Shown in pieces: positions 26,581 to 36,563 of a stretch of DNA of 46,567 nt (its first letter is position 1; every line of letters starts with the position of its first letter). The DNA comes from Chara braunii. Taxonomy: Eukaryota; Streptophyta; Charophyceae; Charales; Characeae. The notes under the pieces are model-generated. The model was not told the DNA's origin, did not search any database, and saw only the letters and a list, made by a program, of their open reading frames with translations. The translations under genes and the position numbers were made by a program. The stretch covers positions 2,642,161-2,688,727 of the forward strand of contig BFEA01000090.1 in the NCBI GenBank assembly GCA_003427395.1. Direction: 5' to 3'.

Positions 26581-27172
26581 TCTTCTTAACCCGAAAAAAA
26601 CGTACGTACCTTGTATACGAATACAATGTATGGGGAATGTTGTATTCGAATACAACGTACGTACGTTATAGAACGAGTTTTAGGGTACAACTTTTCAGAA
26701 GCTTGTAGTACCGCCATTGTTTTTATTTTTATCTCAAATTTGGTTGGGAACTTCACCAAGACCCTCTGGCAAAAGTTGTTTGCATTGCAATGTTGTACAA
26801 CATACTTTTTTTTCGGATTTTTTACTGAAGTTTTTTTCTATCTAAATTCTGAAAAAGTCAGTAAAAAACATTTTCATCCTCGTTTTTATTTATTTTTCGA
26901 AATTTCTCGTGAATTTCGATAAGACCCTCAGGCAAACGTTGTTTGTATTGCATTGTTGTATAACATTTTTTTATTTTTTTCGGATTTTTTTGATTATTTT
27001 TTAAAAATCAAAGTTCCAAAAATTCGAATACAACATACGTACTTTGTACTCGAATACAACGTGCGTACGTTATATTCGAACGTACGTTCTACTGGGGAAA
27101 AACAAGCGATTTCTGAAAACCCGATTTCCAGAGGTAATAGAACGTACGTACGTTTTTTTCGGTTTAAGAAGG
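26581..27172. mobile_element. 592-bp TIR element (TA-flanked MITE)
   Basis: The left end TCTTCTTAACCCGAAAAAAA continues to CGTACGTAC, and the right end is its inverse complement with two mismatches over 29 bases. TA lies at both borders (26579-26580, 27173-27174). The subterminal parts hold repeated TCGAATACAACGTACGTACG-type motifs, as expected of transposase-binding clusters. The centre has a diverged internal duplication (GTTGTTTGCATTGCAATGTT near 26777; GTTGTTTGTATTGCATTGTT near 26939). No transposase is encoded. Confidence 0.85.
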
Positions 27173-27174
27173 TA

Positions 27175-27950
27175 GCAGTCCGTCATAGCCTTGGCCTACA
27201 TGGAGAGGAAGGAGAAGGATGGCCATGGCTATGGTGGACCTCATGTTGTGCCTGCAGTAGAAGAGGGATTCGGACATTGATTCTGATTCAGCCATTCAAC
27301 ATTATTATTATTATTTATTGTGAAATAAAGAGGGGAGGAGAAAAGGAGGAGGAGCGTGGTAGGCGAGAAGAAGGGAATTATCATTGGTCTTTGCTGGTGT
27401 ACATCTTCTTCTTCTTCTTTCCCTCTCTCTCCTCTCAAGCTCATTCATTTCTTTTGCAATTGGACGGCTTTGTGCTTTCTCATGAATTTGTACTTTGAAA
27501 TTGGCCAGGATCGTAACATCTGTCTCTTTTTTTTTTTTTTTGTATTATGAGCCTGCACTGTTTTTTTGCAAAATTTTCGACGACAATGCTTGTAGTGATG
27601 CGGCGAACCCCCCCGACTTTCTCTGAACATGTGCAAAACTGCTTGAAATGGTGGAAAAGGAGAACGGTGGAATGGAAGAGGTGGAGTTGTGGGTGTCTCC
27701 AATGCGTTTGCTTACCTTCGCTTTATGAATTCTATGATAAACATGCGGTGTTATTTGTGCTTTCAAGGAAAAGCCAGGACTCTTACAAGGTGTAGAAGTT
27801 TGAAATGGGTATGGGACAAATTGAGGATTATCGAGGAACCAAGGAAAAATAACCCAAAGTCACATTCCATAGGAGGGATAAAAACAAAATTATGGTTGCT
27901 TGGTAGCATGCGTTCCTTGTCAAAAATAAAATCTTCACCTGCAACTCATC
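27175..27950. other. No gene recognised
   Basis: (ATT)n near 27301-27318, a TTC run near 27406 and a T-run near 27527. Short open frames without domains. Confidence 0.5.
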
Positions 27951-28135
27951 ACCGACCACAGTCTATCCTTCGTTTCCAGCACACACACATAGGAGGAGGA
28001 GGAGACAGACAGACACAGGCAACGATCTGACCCAGGGAGAAACAGTTTCGTTTCCAACAAACACACATAGGAGGAGGAGGAGACAGACAGACACAGGCAA
28101 CGAACTGACCCAGGGAGAAACAGCTTCAACAACAG
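27951..28135. repeat. 78-bp tandem duplication
   Basis: CACACATAGGAGGAGGAGGA and the following GACAGACAGACACAGGCAAC occur in two units 78 bases apart (27973 and 28051). A third, diverged piece (CTATCCTTCGTCTCCAGC) lies near 28269. Confidence 0.9.
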
Positions 28136-28863
28136 AGATATATTAAAAACAGCAAAGTAGCTCAGCATATCTCAAAATCGAAGAGCTCCCAGCCTAGCTG
28201 TAGGAACAAGGCAAAACTTTCCTCGACCAGCTTCTGTTGTCCACCTTAACTCATCACTGGTCACAATCTATCCTTCGTCTCCAGCAAACAGACATAGGTG
28301 TCGTCATCGAGCTACAGCCTTTCTGGATGACCCTTTGTGGCAAGTCTACCCTTGTCGTGTTTGTGTTTGTGTGTGTGTTTGCGTCCATGTTTGTGACACA
28401 TTTGCGTTTTGTTCGTGTCTGCGTTTTGATGTTTTGCTGTTTTTGCTTGTGTTTCTTTTAGTCTTCCCGTTCATGTTCACGTTCGTAGTCATTTGTGTCT
28501 GTGTTTGTGTTGTTGGTTGTGTTAGTGTTGGTGCTGGAGTTTGATTCGTGCTCATGTTTCTGCACCCTTGGAAAATGTTCCGCCGATGCCCGTTTCTATT
28601 GCAGAGACCTGACAAACCAAAAAAGGTGTTCCTGTCACTTCTGCTTCCTTGCCTCCACGCCTGATTCGATTTACAGCTTACTTTGCTCGACGTGTGTCAA
28701 GTGTTTGCTGTTGACTACTTCACAATTCATGCAATATTACTTTCCGCGCCTGCTTCAGTCCATGCATGCACAAGCGAAGGAAAATAATGTTCCCTTTCCC
28801 ATCGTTTCCATTACTGTACCTAATTCCATTCCCACTGAAAAATGAAAAGTTGGGTAAACAACT
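28136..28863. other. No gene recognised
   Basis: GT-rich stretch at 28355-28530 in which a loose TTTGTGTTTGTGT periodicity gives artefact open frames. Confidence 0.5.
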
Positions 28864-28865
28864 GA

Positions 28866-29012
28866 CAAGCCTAGCTCAGTTGGTACACCCTTCACCTGTG
28901 GAATTACAGACCCGAGTTCGAATCCTGTGGAATGACATAATTCTGAAAAACCTGGGGCCGGTCAGCTCGACGATGATGTCTAAAGGCCGTTGCCCTCTTT
29001 AAAAAAAGGAAA
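28866..29012 (+). mobile_element. tRNA-derived SINE, most complete copy
   Basis: Box A TAGCTCAGTTGG (28872-28883) and box B GAGTTCGAATCC (28914-28925) are spaced as in a tRNA promoter. The body 'CTGGGGCCGGTCAGCTCGA' and 'GGCCGTTGCCCTC' ends in an A-rich tail near 29000-29010. Its tail recurs at 15.20 and 21.23 kb, and its head is close to the SINE units at 11.7 kb. Confidence 0.8.
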
Positions 29013-29386
29013 AGTGGGGTAGACAACAAAACACCACCTGAGATAGTCGTCTTGCCCCCCCCTAGTGGGTCTTCGTAGGGCTAACTATACCCCCTTCCAC
29101 CCGCGCTAGGGGTTAGATTCAAGTCTGAGCGGATACGCTCAACCAGGAAGGCTCAACCCTGAGGGGATAGGTAGGCTGGGACGGAGGTAGATAGGCGCAA
29201 CCCATAATCTTAGAATATATGGCTTCCCTTCACTACATTAACCTCGGCTAAGTAGTGCTCAACCCTAAGCCCTGAAGTGGTGCTTGACCCTGAGCCCTGT
29301 GAGATGGATAACTCACTAGTGTAAGGCAATTGCGAGAAGAGAATAGTCTAGCATACAGCTGTCCCCCATATGAGGAGAGGACAGCT
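29013..29386. other. No gene recognised
   Basis: Contains repeated 'CAACCCTGAG/CTCAACCCTAAGC' phrases (29152-29305) but no gene. Confidence 0.4.
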
Positions 29387-29401
29387 TTGGCGGAAAAATC
29401 T
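29387..29401. repeat. Target-site duplication, left copy
   Basis: TTGGCGGAAAAATCT occurs here and again at 32809-32823, exactly bracketing the LINE. A T-rich run (complement of the A-tail) begins right after this copy. Confidence 0.85.
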
Positions 29402-32400
29402 TTTTATTTATTTTATAAAACAGGTCCTTATGGTCCTGGCTCCATATCCATTCGGGGGAGCGTCAGTCCGGTTCCTTTCCACTGGCAAGTCGAAATATAG
29501 AATACATGGTGAACACCCTCACGCGTCTGGCCGAAGGATCCCTGACCAGCATTGGTTGCTCCTTAACAGGAGGATTGACTGTCAGCTTGCCCTACCACTT
29601 TTCCTCTCAGAGTTTGCTGTGTCTCTGTCAGATGTCGCATATAAGACAAGAAAAAAGGAGGAATGTCTATACTTGTTGAGATTATAATCTCAGTTTGTTT
29701 TTCACTATGTCCCTGTCCTTGTGCTGTGCCACTTCTTCCACAATAATCTGTTATCCACCGGAGTGGCGATCTTTCCCTGTAGCAGCCAGTCTCTTATGAA
29801 CACTCGTCTCTTTGTGGTTATCCTTTCTGGTTTGCCTTTCGTCGTTGATGTAACTTCTCTCCATCTGACTCNAATCTCTGTTTCANCCATTTTCAGTAGT
29901 AGTGCCCACATTTCTTCTCTTGGCACCTCAGTTCCTTCGATCGTCTTGGTGCACCTCCTCTTCCAGATTACCCATAGAGCCAGCTTTCTGAGTAGATGGA
30001 ACCAGACTTCCTTGCCGCCTTTGAGATTGTTAGTGTTGTTAGATAAGAGTAGGATGTTCAGGGGGGTTGTGGGGGGGGGGGGTGATGAGAAGAGGATGGC
30101 CCATAGGTCGCGTACTTTGTTCCATATCCATGCTGCTTCCGTGCAGTATAGGACGCAGTGGGGTGCGTCTTCCGAGGCGTTGTCTGTGCATAGCCTGCAT
30201 AGCTCAGTGCCGTTGGGGTCTGTGTGTCTTCTCCTCTTGTGGAGCCAATGGTTAGTAGGCAGTGATGCGTGCGCTATGAGCCATTGCATGCTCCGGATCC
30301 TGGCCGGTCTAATGGACAGGAACTTCGTCCACGGGATTGATACAGGGACTGAGGGGTCCAGGTTGACGATCTCCCTCCACTTATCTCTGAGTCTGGGATC
30401 CGGGTCTGTGGTTTGCAGGCCCAGATCATAGCCGAATTTGACATCATACTCTGCTATCGTTCTCGTTCTCCCTGATTTTCCCTGTTTCCAGCCCCATTCT
30501 TTCGGGTCGAATTCTAACTCTGAGATGCTGAGGTTCGGTTGGAAGATCTTCCAGGGATTAGCCTTTGGCACCCTCACTTTCCTCAGCCGGAAGGTTTCGA
30601 GTATATCGCATTGGGGATCTTTATTCTGGATTTCCAACTCGTATGTGCTGTGCTTTGCGACGGGGTAGGAGTAGAACTTGGAGAGGTATCCGGAAGGGCT
30701 GGTTCTGTTAACGAATCTGTATGCTCTGTTAGGCTGGGTTTGGGATACTAGTATTCCCCAGTCCCCGGATTTCCACGAGAATTCCTCTTTTAGGAGGGGG
30801 AGCCATTGTGCGGGGATGCTATTTTGGATCAGCGTTAAGTTGTCGGATAGGGAGTGACAGCCTTTTAAAACATTGCGCAGTTCCTGATCGGTGGCCCATC
30901 ATCCTTGGTCTTCTACCCAGATGTGTTTCACCTGCCATACACCTTTTTCTACCCAGGATAGCCATCTACGGTCCCTGGATTGTAGAGTCCAGGTTGATCC
31001 GTTGGGGTCGGTGATCCAGGGGTTGCAGAAAAGAGGTTGTCTCAGGACTTCTTCTTTGTTTCCTGGTGCCCCGTATTTGCTTGGCAACATCCTACGCCAG
31101 GCTTTTACGGTAGGGCGCCAATATGAGTTGACTGCTTGAGTGTGGTTTGTGATGAGCTGTGCGGAGTTTCTCCTACGCGTCCTGCCTGATTTGATTGTCC
31201 AGTCCTTTGCCATGAGCCAGAACAGCCCGTTCATGTTCGGGGGGGAGTTGATGGGGGCTAAGCTTCTGATGCTGTCTAGCGCCATCTGGGTCCACGGGAG
31301 GAACTGTCTGGTGAGAATCTTGATTATCCACTTCATTTGCCGAGCTATGGACTCCTGTTTGGGGTCGATAATCCCGAGGCCCCCTTCTTGTGGTTTCCTT
31401 GTAATATGGTTCCATGCGACCCTGTTGATGCAAGTGGTTCTGTTGGGATCACCTGTCCACAGGTAGCATCTCACCCTGCTTTTCAGCTTCTTGAGGTCGT
31501 CGTCGGGGGGGGGACCAGATGGAAGCCATGTACCACAGTGTGGAGAAGATTGTTGTGTTGATCAGTAGCGCCCGTCCGATTAGAGAAGCCTGAGCTTTTT
31601 TGCATTGGGCCAGGCGGGTGATTGCCCTAGCGATTAGGTTCTGACCCATTCCTGGCCAAACCCCTTCCTTGTTGATCATGATCCCCAAGAACCTTAGTGC
31701 TTGTTCTCTCGAGGTCCATGTCATGGGTGTGGCTGTGTCTGGTGGTTGGGGAGGAGTGCCATCAGCTAACCACCATCCTTCTGTTTTGTTCCAGTTGACC
31801 CTCATCTCTGAAGCTAATCTGAAGGCTACCATAGCCCTTACTAGCGCTTGGAAGGAGCTGTTATTGGCTCGGATGAGGACTGTGAGGTCGTCAGCGAACA
31901 TGAGAGCAGTGGGTAGGGCGAAGTCGTGTAGTGGGTTGAAGTTCCTTTCTGTGAGGCGGTCGATGGACGGGTCTTTGCGGAGGAAGGAGGCTATGGCCTC
32001 CATGATGAAGAGGAATATGGGCGGAGCCAGTGGGTCGCCTTGTCTGACTGATCGCGAGATTGGGTAGGTGTCGGATAGGATTCTGTTGACCTGGACTCTG
32101 CCTGTAGCGTCTGCATACAGTACTCTCACCCAATTTCTGAAGTTCGGGCCAACTCCCATCTTCTCCATACATGAATGGAGGAAATCCCTGGACGTAGGCT
32201 TTCTCGAAATCAAAGAATAGTATTGCAGCCTTCATTCGTTTTTCCATGATCTTTTGTGCTGCCTCGTTTAGGGTCATTACGTTGTCTAGTATGTACCGAC
32301 CTGGGATGAAGGCAGCTTGATCGATGTGAAAGAACCTGTCAGTTAGTTTGGTGATTCTGTTTGCGAGGGCCTTGGCTAAGATTTTGTAGGGCGTGGTTAG

Positions 32401-32808
32401 TAAGGATATCGGTGTGTAATTCTTCAAGTCTTCTTTGTCTCCCTTCTTATATAGCAGTGAGACCACGCTGGTACTCAGATCTTTTCCTAGGCCTCCTCTA
32501 CACATACTTTCATTGAAAAAATCGAGCAGGTCTTCACCCAGGGTTGGCCAGAAACAGCTCCAGAATTCTTTGGAGAGTCTGTTGATGCCCGGGGCTTTAT
32601 CGTTTCCCATCTACGTCAGGGCTATGTGAAGCTCGGCCAGTGTCAGTGGTTTGTCGAGGATTTCCGCCTGACTATCTGTGATGGTTCTGTCGAGGTATGA
32701 GAGCATGAGTTGACGAGCTGCTAAGTTCGCTGTGGTCGGGGGTGAGGGTGTCTTTGACTCATAAAGGTCTTCGTAGAAGGATCTGGCTATCCTAACCATC
32801 TCGGGGCC
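29402..32808 (-). mobile_element. 5'-truncated LINE with 15-bp TSD
   Basis: The element reads on the minus strand from 32808 to 29402. Its 3' end carries a ~300-base untranslated region whose end motif is dispersed through the window, then an A/T-rich tail (TTTTATTTATTTTAT on the plus strand). The 5' end is truncated inside the second reading frame; ORF1 and the endonuclease are absent. Perfect 15-bp duplications flank it. Confidence 0.9.
29705..32808 (-). pseudogene. LINE reverse transcriptase (ORF2), decayed
   Basis: The frame opens at the truncation point (MVRIARSFYEDLYE). It passes through an in-frame TAG (32611-32613) and RT blocks NDKAPGINRLSKEFWS, NYTPISLLTTPYKI, QAAFIPGRYI and FFDFEKAY. 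After a frameshift near 32190 come SVRQGDPLAPPIF and the active-site FADDLTVL, which is intact. A second frameshift falls at a G-run near 31505. Then RCYLWTGDP and GGLGIIDPK follow, with an in-frame TGA at 30897-30899, the C-terminal Cys/His region CRLCTDN...HCVLYC, and LALWVIWKRRC. It ends at 29705. Two Ns (29872, 29886) fall in the C-terminal part. It is the closest relative in the window of the fragments at 1.9 and 22.8 kb. Confidence 0.9.
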
Positions 32809-32823
32809 TTGGCGGAAAAATCT
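32809..32823. repeat. Target-site duplication, right copy
   Basis: Identical 15-mer to 29387-29401, immediately beyond the truncated 5' end of the LINE. An A-run follows at 32825. Confidence 0.85.
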
Positions 32824-33098
32824 GGAAAAAAAAAAAAAACTAGTTTAAACTTTAAACGAACAACCAAAAAAAACTAGAACCATTTCGTGCAGCATTCTTT
32901 TACGGGCTATGCACTACCAGAGATATTTGATAAAAAAATCCTAGAACAAAGGCTCAAAAGACCCACAAAGATTCTCCTGGCATTCATGTCCTCTGTTGGA
33001 TATAGGCGATGGAGGGGTCCGATCATTTCCTAGGTTGAGCGTGAAAGCAGATCCAGGATGGCACATATGGCATCAGATTTAAAGCATGGAACACAGAC
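32824..33098. other. No gene recognised
   Basis: A-run at 32825-32839, then ACTAGTTTAAACTTTAAACG. No gene. Confidence 0.4.
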
Positions 33099-33100
33099 GA

Positions 33101-33245
33101 CCGTCTTCACCCGAATATAACACCCGATCGTTATAGCTGTATTTGGGACACGTTTCAGTCTGCCCGGTCGTTATAGCTGTATTTGGGACACGTTTCAGTC
33201 CAGATGCAGCGATAATGACCAGGCGTTCTATTCGGGTGAAGACGG
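33101..33245. mobile_element. Hairpin MITE, copy 2
   Basis: CCGTCTTCACCCGAATATAA at the left and TTCTATTCGGGTGAAGACGG at the right are inverse complements with one mismatch over the outer bases. TA follows on the right (33246-33247), while the left flank reads GA. This copy has a 40-base internal duplication (TTATAGCTGTATTTGGGACA at 33131 and 33171), making it longer than the copies at 0.65 and 44.03 kb. Confidence 0.8.
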
Positions 33246-33254
33246 TAGGTCTTC

Positions 33255-33380
33255 GGATGCAGTGGTACATCAATCCACCTCCACATATGGAAGCATGTTG
33301 ACCCTTAGCCTTATGGTTAGGTGTTAGCCTGCTAAGCCGTTGGTTATGTGTTCGAGTCTTGTATTCGGCATGCACATGCT
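33255..33380 (+). mobile_element. tRNA-Ser-like SINE unit, copy 1
   Basis: TTATGGTTAGGTGTTAGCCT then GCTAAGCCGTTGG and TGTGTTCGAGTCTTG resembles the D arm, anticodon arm (GCT-like) and box B of a tRNA-Ser. It is preceded by CGGATGCAGTGGTACATCAA. It lacks a full acceptor stem, so it is not a tRNA gene. Confidence 0.5.
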
Positions 33381-33525
33381 TTCGCGCAGTAACCGCCGTA
33401 GAGTTGTACACTATGAAAGTGTGGCTGCGAAGGGAATGAGCGTGGTTGGGTACACCGTGTCGCGGGATCTCCGTGCTGGGGTGGGGTGAAGTACTCATCT
33501 TGGGGCTTCACTTTCACCCCAGTCA

Positions 33526-33680
33526 ATTTAGCCTTATGGTTATAGGTGTTAGCCTGCTAAGTCGTTGGTTGTGTGTTTGAGTCTTGTATTCGGCATGCAC
33601 ATGGGTTTGGTTGAAGGATTAGGTATTCGGATGCAGTGATAAATCAATCCACCTCCACATTTTCAAGCGTGTTGGTCGAA
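33526..33680 (+). mobile_element. tRNA-Ser-like SINE unit, copy 2
   Basis: Repeats the tRNA-like part of copy 1 (GCCTTATGGTTATAGGTGTT, GCCTGCTAAGTCGTTGG, TTGAGTCTTGTATTCGGCAT), with the CGGATGCAGTG...CAATCCACC flank after it instead of before it. The arrangement suggests a tandem duplication of a larger unit. Confidence 0.5.
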
Positions 33681-33827
33681 GGAGTATGCATCCTCCTTAC
33701 TATGGATAGTCATCCCGAAGTTTGGCGAATGGTTGACTAGTGGTCGGCGGAGTCACCAAGGAGAAGAGGAAGGCTCGGTAAAATCTACGGGGTCAAGCCT
33801 ACACGTGGTGATGATCCAAAAGATGGT

Positions 33828-34232
33828 ATGTGGATAGACAGTCCCGTGCTGATGGAGATTGCACCCGAAATAATTGCTGCAGTACGAAAGCCAGTTCAAG
33901 GGACAGAAGAGTTTATATCGACTGCAGACACGCTTTTGGCATTTGCACAGAACTGTAGCATCGTCTGTTTACAACTGGTCTGGCATGTCATCAAGTTGCA
34001 GTTTGACTGCAAAGTAGGTAACTTTGACCGCAGGCTTTGTAGAGTGCATGCTCTCATCTCTGCAATGGGCCCACACTTTCGACAACATTGCACAACACGC
34101 GGATGGGCGGTGATGGCACAAGTCATCACACCAGAACTTCGCACATTGTTTGAAAATCAATGTCTTATACAACAAGTCATATCGATGCAGTTTGGGAAAC
34201 TATGGTACCAACCCATCAACCACCAAGAATGA
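33828..34232 (+). CDS. Unrecognised 134-codon open frame
   Basis: Starts MWIDSPVLMEIAPEI and has balanced composition with hydrophobic helical-looking stretches (CLQLVWHVIKLQF; GWAVMAQVITPEL). I do not recognise it; no signal, domain or splice context is clear. It may be a remnant of a transposon protein or chance. Confidence 0.25.
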   Translation: MWIDSPVLMEIAPEIIAAVRKPVQGTEEFISTADTLLAFAQNCSIVCLQLVWHVIKLQFDCKVGNFDRRLCRVHALISAMGPHFRQHCTTRGWAVMAQVITPELRTLFENQCLIQQVISMQFGKLWYQPINHQE

Positions 34233-34344
34233 ACTCGCTCCCTCTATCTCTCAATCCTCAGGCTGCATGTCCTCTCTGAATGTCTTCCTCACTCTGTCTG
34301 AGTTTGCTCCACGGGGCAGAAATCTCTTTCTCATTTAACTGTTA

Positions 34345-34430
34345 TTGTTAGGTCCATCATCATTTAATAGAAGTAATCAATCATTTAATGGAAGTAATCA
34401 CAAGCACATGCAAGGAGGCTTGGTTTGTAG
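34345..34430 (+). repeat. Dispersed repeat, first copy
   Basis: AGAAGTAATCA followed by AGCACATGCAAGGAGG and TTGGTTT recurs at 34925-34965. Within this copy, 'TCATTTAATRGAAGTAATCA' is itself duplicated. Confidence 0.6.
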
Positions 34431-34899
34431 TTACAGTTCGTTGGATCAAGAGACTTTAAACGACCAGTACATCCAAGCCGCTTTTTCCCAACACCGATTT
34501 CTGCCGTGACCGAAGATTTGCTGAGCCGGCGCAGACAAAAAATCATGTCTTTTTGCCCAGTGCCACCAGCCTGTTCTGTTGAGCAGGCTGAGCCATGAAG
34601 GACGCAGTGTGTTAATCACCACGGGAATGAAGTATAAAATGGCTGGGTCACATACTAGTGGTTTACATCAGCCAGTCATTTGTTACAAAGTCCTAAAACA
34701 CCGATACGGAACATAATGGAGTTTGATCCACTCTGTCCTTCCTCTCATGTTTTGCTCTTTCGCGGTTTTCATGCAAGTTTCAGTCGTTTTCGAACCCGGG
34801 TTTGCACGTGTTTGTTGCCTGTCTGCGACTTGGCTATGGCTGCTCGCACTGCTTAGCCGCAGTTCATCTACTCTCACTTCTACATTGGTCCTTCAATTG

Positions 34900-34965
34900 T
34901 TATTGTTTGGTTTGTTATCACTCAACAGAAGTAATCAAAAGCACATGCAAGGAGGGTTGGTTTCG
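34900..34965 (+). repeat. Dispersed repeat, second copy
   Basis: Matches 34345-34430 (AACAGAAGTAATCAAAAGCA, CATGCAAGGAGG). It lies immediately beside the possible exon that follows. Confidence 0.6.
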
Positions 34966-34979
34966 CTCAAATGACGTAC

Positions 34980-35283
34980 TGGTGTTTTCTTCCTCTTCAT
35001 AACAAGCGGTGTTGTATCCGTCTCTTCGTCGTCGCTTTCACTTTCTGCAGCCTTGTTGTCACTTTCAGGCATTTCTTGACGTATTAACTTGCTTACAGCT
35101 CTCTGCAGGACCTCAGGGCCTTTCTGCTCCTCCTCACCAATGTCCTCGCATACTTTCTCCACCACTTTGTAGAACTTCGTAATCACATTGACTGTCGTCC
35201 TTCTTCCCGTAAGCTGATACAGAATCACATGATCAATCCATCCATGACATCCATTTCCAGGGAACAAGTCATGAATCAATTGC
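34980..35283 (-). CDS. Possible exon: acidic hypothetical protein
   Basis: An open minus-strand frame between an acceptor-like CTTAACCTAG and a donor-like ACACCA/GTACGT. It encodes LIHDLFPGNGCHGWIDHV, then TTVNVITKFYKVVEKV, and ends in an acidic run rich in Glu, Asp and Ser followed by KRKKTP. The composition change from folded-looking to acidic-tail is protein-like. Unrecognised; it may be an exon or a captured gene fragment. Confidence 0.3.
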
Positions 35284-35448
35284 CTAGGTTAAGTTTTATT
35301 ATTATTATATTAGTCAATGTATTACCAAAAAGAAAAAGGAAAGAAAAGTCAATGTACTTGACACTGTTGACAGTGGATCCCTCACATTAGAGAGTCAATC
35401 AATGCTGTTAACAATAATCCTTTTTTTTTTTTTTAACAGTCATCCTTT

Positions 35449-36447
35449 TGCAAGCAAAATGAGCAGTAGCGAGATGAAAATAATCAGATTGCACAATCAC
35501 ATTGAAGGCCAGATAGTATCACAGTGTCCAGAAAGCAGAAATGCACCAATATAACACCAATGAAATTCATAACACTGAAAACCAATGTCAATGAGAGCTT
35601 GCTCTCGCCACCACCAACATGAGTGTCCAGGCCCTATCCCCCTACTTGGCGCTCGGCGCCCAGCCTACTTCCTACACAGCTACTCTCTGCCTACTAATTG
35701 ACAATGCAACTGTTGACGCCAGCAGCCTACGAAGTACTTGAAGATGTCGCCCACGCAGACCATCACCAATACCAGGTATGTGCCCTCACATCACTATCAT
35801 CATCATCCTTCTCTCTCTCCCCCGTCTTACTCCCACGTCTTCCCTCTGTATACCCCAAGACCACCCCTGCGCCTCACTGTAGTCCAAGCCCAACCAGCTA
35901 TGGAGGCTGGGCTATGACACTGCCCTCAGCAGCGCCCTGTTCCCTGCACGACCGCGCGCGCTAGCACCTCGCCTCTCAGCGCTAGCAGCAGCCCACGAGC
36001 GTCCACTCCAGCAGCGCTGCCGCTAGCATGCGAGTGCCTGAATGAGGCTGCCCGTGGCGAGCTCTTTCCTATATGGAAAGAGCCTGCCTGCCTTCGCAGC
36101 CTGGCTGGACTGGGACCGGGCCCAGAAGCTTCCGGTAGGCCCCAGGATGCTGCGCTTGTGTTGCAGCTACTGGGCCTCTTTCGGTTGGGCCTCCCAACTG
36201 TCAGTGTATGAAGCTGCAATTCTCGCCCACGGCCTGCATTCTTGGAAAGGCCCAGAAGGCCATGGAATGTCTTTGTTGCTCGGCCTGTATTTCCCTTCAA
36301 CCAACTGGCGCGTCACAACTGTTTGGACCCCAAATACAAAACTGACAGCTGAGGGCGTCTCGTGATTAGTTAAGCCCGCCTTCACTTAGGGCGGGCACAA
36401 ATGCAAACAGGGGCCCCTTAGGCCTGCCGGGGACCCCAATCCTCGCA
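35449..36447 (-). repeat. 3' LTR (999 bp)
   Basis: About 999 bases, matching 40421-41562 once the insertion there is removed (998). It holds the uninterrupted target AACACCAATGAAATTC (from 35553), a GCTCTTTCCTATATGGAAAG motif and an internal AGGTATGT. Confidence 0.95.
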
Positions 36448-36462
36448 TTCCCTCCTCCTTTA
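36448..36462 (-). other. Polypurine tract
   Basis: On the minus strand TAAAGGAGGAGGGAA directly precedes the 3' LTR start TGCGAGG, the expected plus-strand primer site. Confidence 0.8.
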
Positions 36463-36504
36463 CTTTGATAGTCCTCTGAGAAGTTCTTATGTAACAGGCT
36501 GCTT

Positions 36505-36563
36505 GGGAATGCCAGGATTCGGGTCCCCGACAGGCCTAAGGGCCCCCTGTTTGCATCTGCGCC
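36505..36563 (+). repeat. Inverted copy of the LTR terminus
   Basis: GGGAATGCCAGGATTCGGGT through CTGTTTGCATCTGCGCCC is the inverse of the end of the adjacent LTR (36392-36452), including the last bases of the polypurine tract. The arms are ~60 bases with ~52 bases between. The protease frame runs into it and so gains a foreign C-terminus. Confidence 0.85.

Noticed and set aside
33302-33370. A functional tRNA-Ser gene
   Set aside because: The arms resemble a tRNA, but acceptor stem and TPsiC stem do not pair properly and the unit is duplicated like a SINE.
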